In this document: positions 5,143 to 5,603 of the stretch, one piece after another | Numbering within the stretch: position 1 is the stretch's first letter | Layout of the letters: each line of letters starts with the position of its first letter | DNA from: JBOHUC01 sp050733935 | GTDB lineage: Bacteria > Eisenbacteria > RBG-16-71-46 > DASYSL01 | Assembly: GCA_050733935.1 (NCBI GenBank) | Contig: JBOHUC010000137.1 | Coordinates: forward strand, 1-5,603 | Direction of reading: 5' to 3' | DNA length: 5,603 nucleotides | Notes under the pieces: model-generated | Databases searched by the model: none | Seen by the model: only the letters and a program-made list of their open reading frames with translations | What the model was told of the DNA's origin: nothing | Program-made: the position numbers and the translations under genes

Positions 5143-5196
5143 CCACGGCATGCAGCGGACGGCGCTGCGCGCCGCCGCTGATACCGAGCGTTGGGC
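5137..5196 (+). other. attC: attC recombination site of cassette 1 (60 bp)
   Basis: The site has R'' ATCTAAC (5137-5143, RYYYAAC) and R' GTTGGGC (5190-5196, GTTRRRY), 60 bp overall. The interior is strongly self-complementary. CAGCGG (5153-5158) pairs with CCGCTG (5175-5180), and CGGCGC (5160-5165) with GCGCCG (5169-5174) around a TGC loop. CGG (5146-5148) pairs with CCG (5184-5186). A5159 and G5152 are unpaired on one arm only, which matches the extrahelical bases that tell IntI which strand to use. CA (5144-5145) against AGC (5187-5189) forms the unpaired central spacer. Crossover is predicted at G5190/T5191. R' belongs to the next cassette, so only its GTT pairs perfectly with R'' in this linear arrangement. 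Confidence 0.93.
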
Positions 5197-5603
5197 GGCC
5201 GCCGAGGTTGACGTGCCATACAAGAGAGGTTCATGACGCATGAGCGCAATGGTGAAGATGGTAATGGCCAAGTTCTACCGCCAAGCAGCGGGTAACCCGG
5301 AGCGCTTGCCTTGGCACCGAGACGCGCCGAGCAAGGTCTTGCTCACCGCAGTCGATGCGTGCAAGGCGCGCGGAAACGCGCTGGACGTCGGGTGTGGAGC
5401 GGGCGTGTTCTCGGTCTGGCTCGCTGACAAAGGAATGGACGTTACCGGGATCGATCTCTTCCCTGAGGCCATCGCTATGGCCGAGGCGCTCGCCGCAACG
5501 AAGGGCGTCGTGGTCAAGTTCGCAAGTGCGGATCTGTTCACATACGCGTCGGACACGCGCTTTGACCTTGTCTACGATTCAGGGTGTTTGCACTCCTTGG
5601 TGG
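5191..5603 (+). mobile_element. Gene cassette 2, left part (truncated by window end)
   Basis: The cassette starts at T5191 after the crossover point in the previous attC. Its leading TTGGGC predicts that its own attC, outside the window, will begin with GCCCAAC. It carries a methyltransferase gene 49 bp in, on the same strand as cassette 1. Confidence 0.75.
5240..5603 (+). CDS. Class I SAM-dependent methyltransferase, cassette-borne (partial, 3' end missing)
   Basis: The ATG at 5240 follows GAGAGG (5224-5229) with a 10-nt gap. In-frame ATGs at 5249, 5258 and 5264 are alternatives, the last giving a start at MAKFYRQAAG. About 121 residues are visible. LDVGCGAGVFSVWLA (from about residue 48) is motif I, the SAM-binding loop. 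VTGIDLFPEAIAMAEALA supplies the acidic residue at the end of strand 2. FASADLF and FDLVYDSGCLHSLV give the motif II/III and strand-4 region. The N-terminal NPERLPWH and the DSGCLH pattern are those of small soluble methyltransferases of the tellurite/thiopurine-like kind, so a small-molecule substrate is an inference. It shares only the generic fold motifs with the methyltransferase at 1378-2112. The N-terminal half of the family's usual length is present, and the remainder lies beyond the window. Confidence 0.88.
   Translation, partial: MSAMVKMVMAKFYRQAAGNPERLPWHRDAPSKVLLTAVDACKARGNALDVGCGAGVFSVWLADKGMDVTGIDLFPEAIAMAEALAATKGVVVKFASADLFTYASDTRFDLVYDSGCLHSLV

Larger units (their letters stand above)
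3794..5190 (+). mobile_element. Gene cassette 1
   Basis: The cassette runs from T3794 to G5190 (1397 bp), set by the two crossover points G/TT. It has the standard form of one gene followed by an attC. Its first bases (G)TTAGAT are the exact reverse complement of its own attC left box ATCTAAC (5137-5143), the signature left when a circular cassette integrates. Base composition is visibly less GC-rich than the flanking intI gene, consistent with separate origin. The single ORF fills almost all of it and its stop codon lies inside the attC. Confidence 0.88.
2560..5603 (+). mobile_element. Chromosomal-type integron, reverse orientation (extends past window)
   Basis: The element comprises intI, the attI region after its 3' end, a complete first cassette with attC, and the start of a second cassette. 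In the classical arrangement attI adjoins the 5' end of intI and cassettes read divergently from it. Here attI lies past the intI stop and cassettes read co-directionally. No transposase, IS end or class 1 conserved segment is visible, which suits a sedentary chromosomal integron more than a mobile one. The array continues rightward. Confidence 0.85.

Noticed and set aside
5208..5236. TTGACG as a -35 hexamer for an internal promoter of cassette 2.
   Set aside because: At 16-17 bp spacing the sequence is TTCATG/TCATGA, which is not a credible -10 hexamer.
4540..5271. Minus-strand open frame of 243 codons opposite the cassette-1 gene and attC.
   Set aside because: It crosses the attC and cassette boundary and overlaps the better-supported plus-strand gene whose stop sits in the attC box.
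1..5603. CRISPR arrays, tRNA or rRNA genes, IS elements or transposases.
   Set aside because: I saw no regularly spaced repeats, cloverleaf-like sequence, rRNA motif, transposase domain or IS-type terminal inverted repeats.

Overview
The window is high-GC DNA from a Gram-negative-type bacterium. The partial ExbD/TolR-like gene at the left edge implies an inner membrane energising system, and two genes encode secretory signal peptides. I cannot fix the phylum. An integron integrase transcribed in the same direction as its cassettes has been described in Planctomycetes and spirochaetes, and the gene style here would also suit an uncultured high-GC lineage. The outstanding content is a chromosomal-type integron in this uncommon 'reverse' orientation.

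Layout. Positions 2-158 (+) hold the C-terminal tail of an ExbD/TolR-like protein. It converges on a minus-strand pair of small exported proteins. The first of the pair (858-1202) has a signal peptide and a short pentapeptide repeat. The second (200-740) has a signal peptide, an excellent ribosome binding site and one apparent frameshift. Next on the minus strand is a class I SAM-dependent methyltransferase (1378-2112). Its open reading frame runs without a stop into an upstream 110-codon module (2113-2442) that looks like a different protein. A 117-bp divergent intergenic region (2443-2559) separates this from the integron.

Integron. intI (2560-3621, +) encodes a complete tyrosine recombinase with the integron-specific insertion and all six expected catalytic residues. 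About 170 bp beyond its stop, a GTTAGAT core at 3793-3799 marks the attI/first-cassette junction. Cassette 1 (3794-5190) carries one 440-residue protein of unknown function. It ends in a textbook 60-bp attC (5137-5196) whose left box, ATCTAAC, is the exact reverse complement of the GTTAGAT at the cassette's start, as expected for an integrated cassette. Cassette 2 begins at 5191 and carries a second, unrelated-looking SAM methyltransferase cut off by the window end.

How it works together. IntI would recombine attC sites into attI and so capture or shuffle cassettes. Because intI points toward the array, read-through from the intI promoter could also transcribe the cassettes. Each cassette gene has its own plausible ribosome binding site. 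The main novelty is the reverse platform together with the uncharacterised cassette-1 protein.
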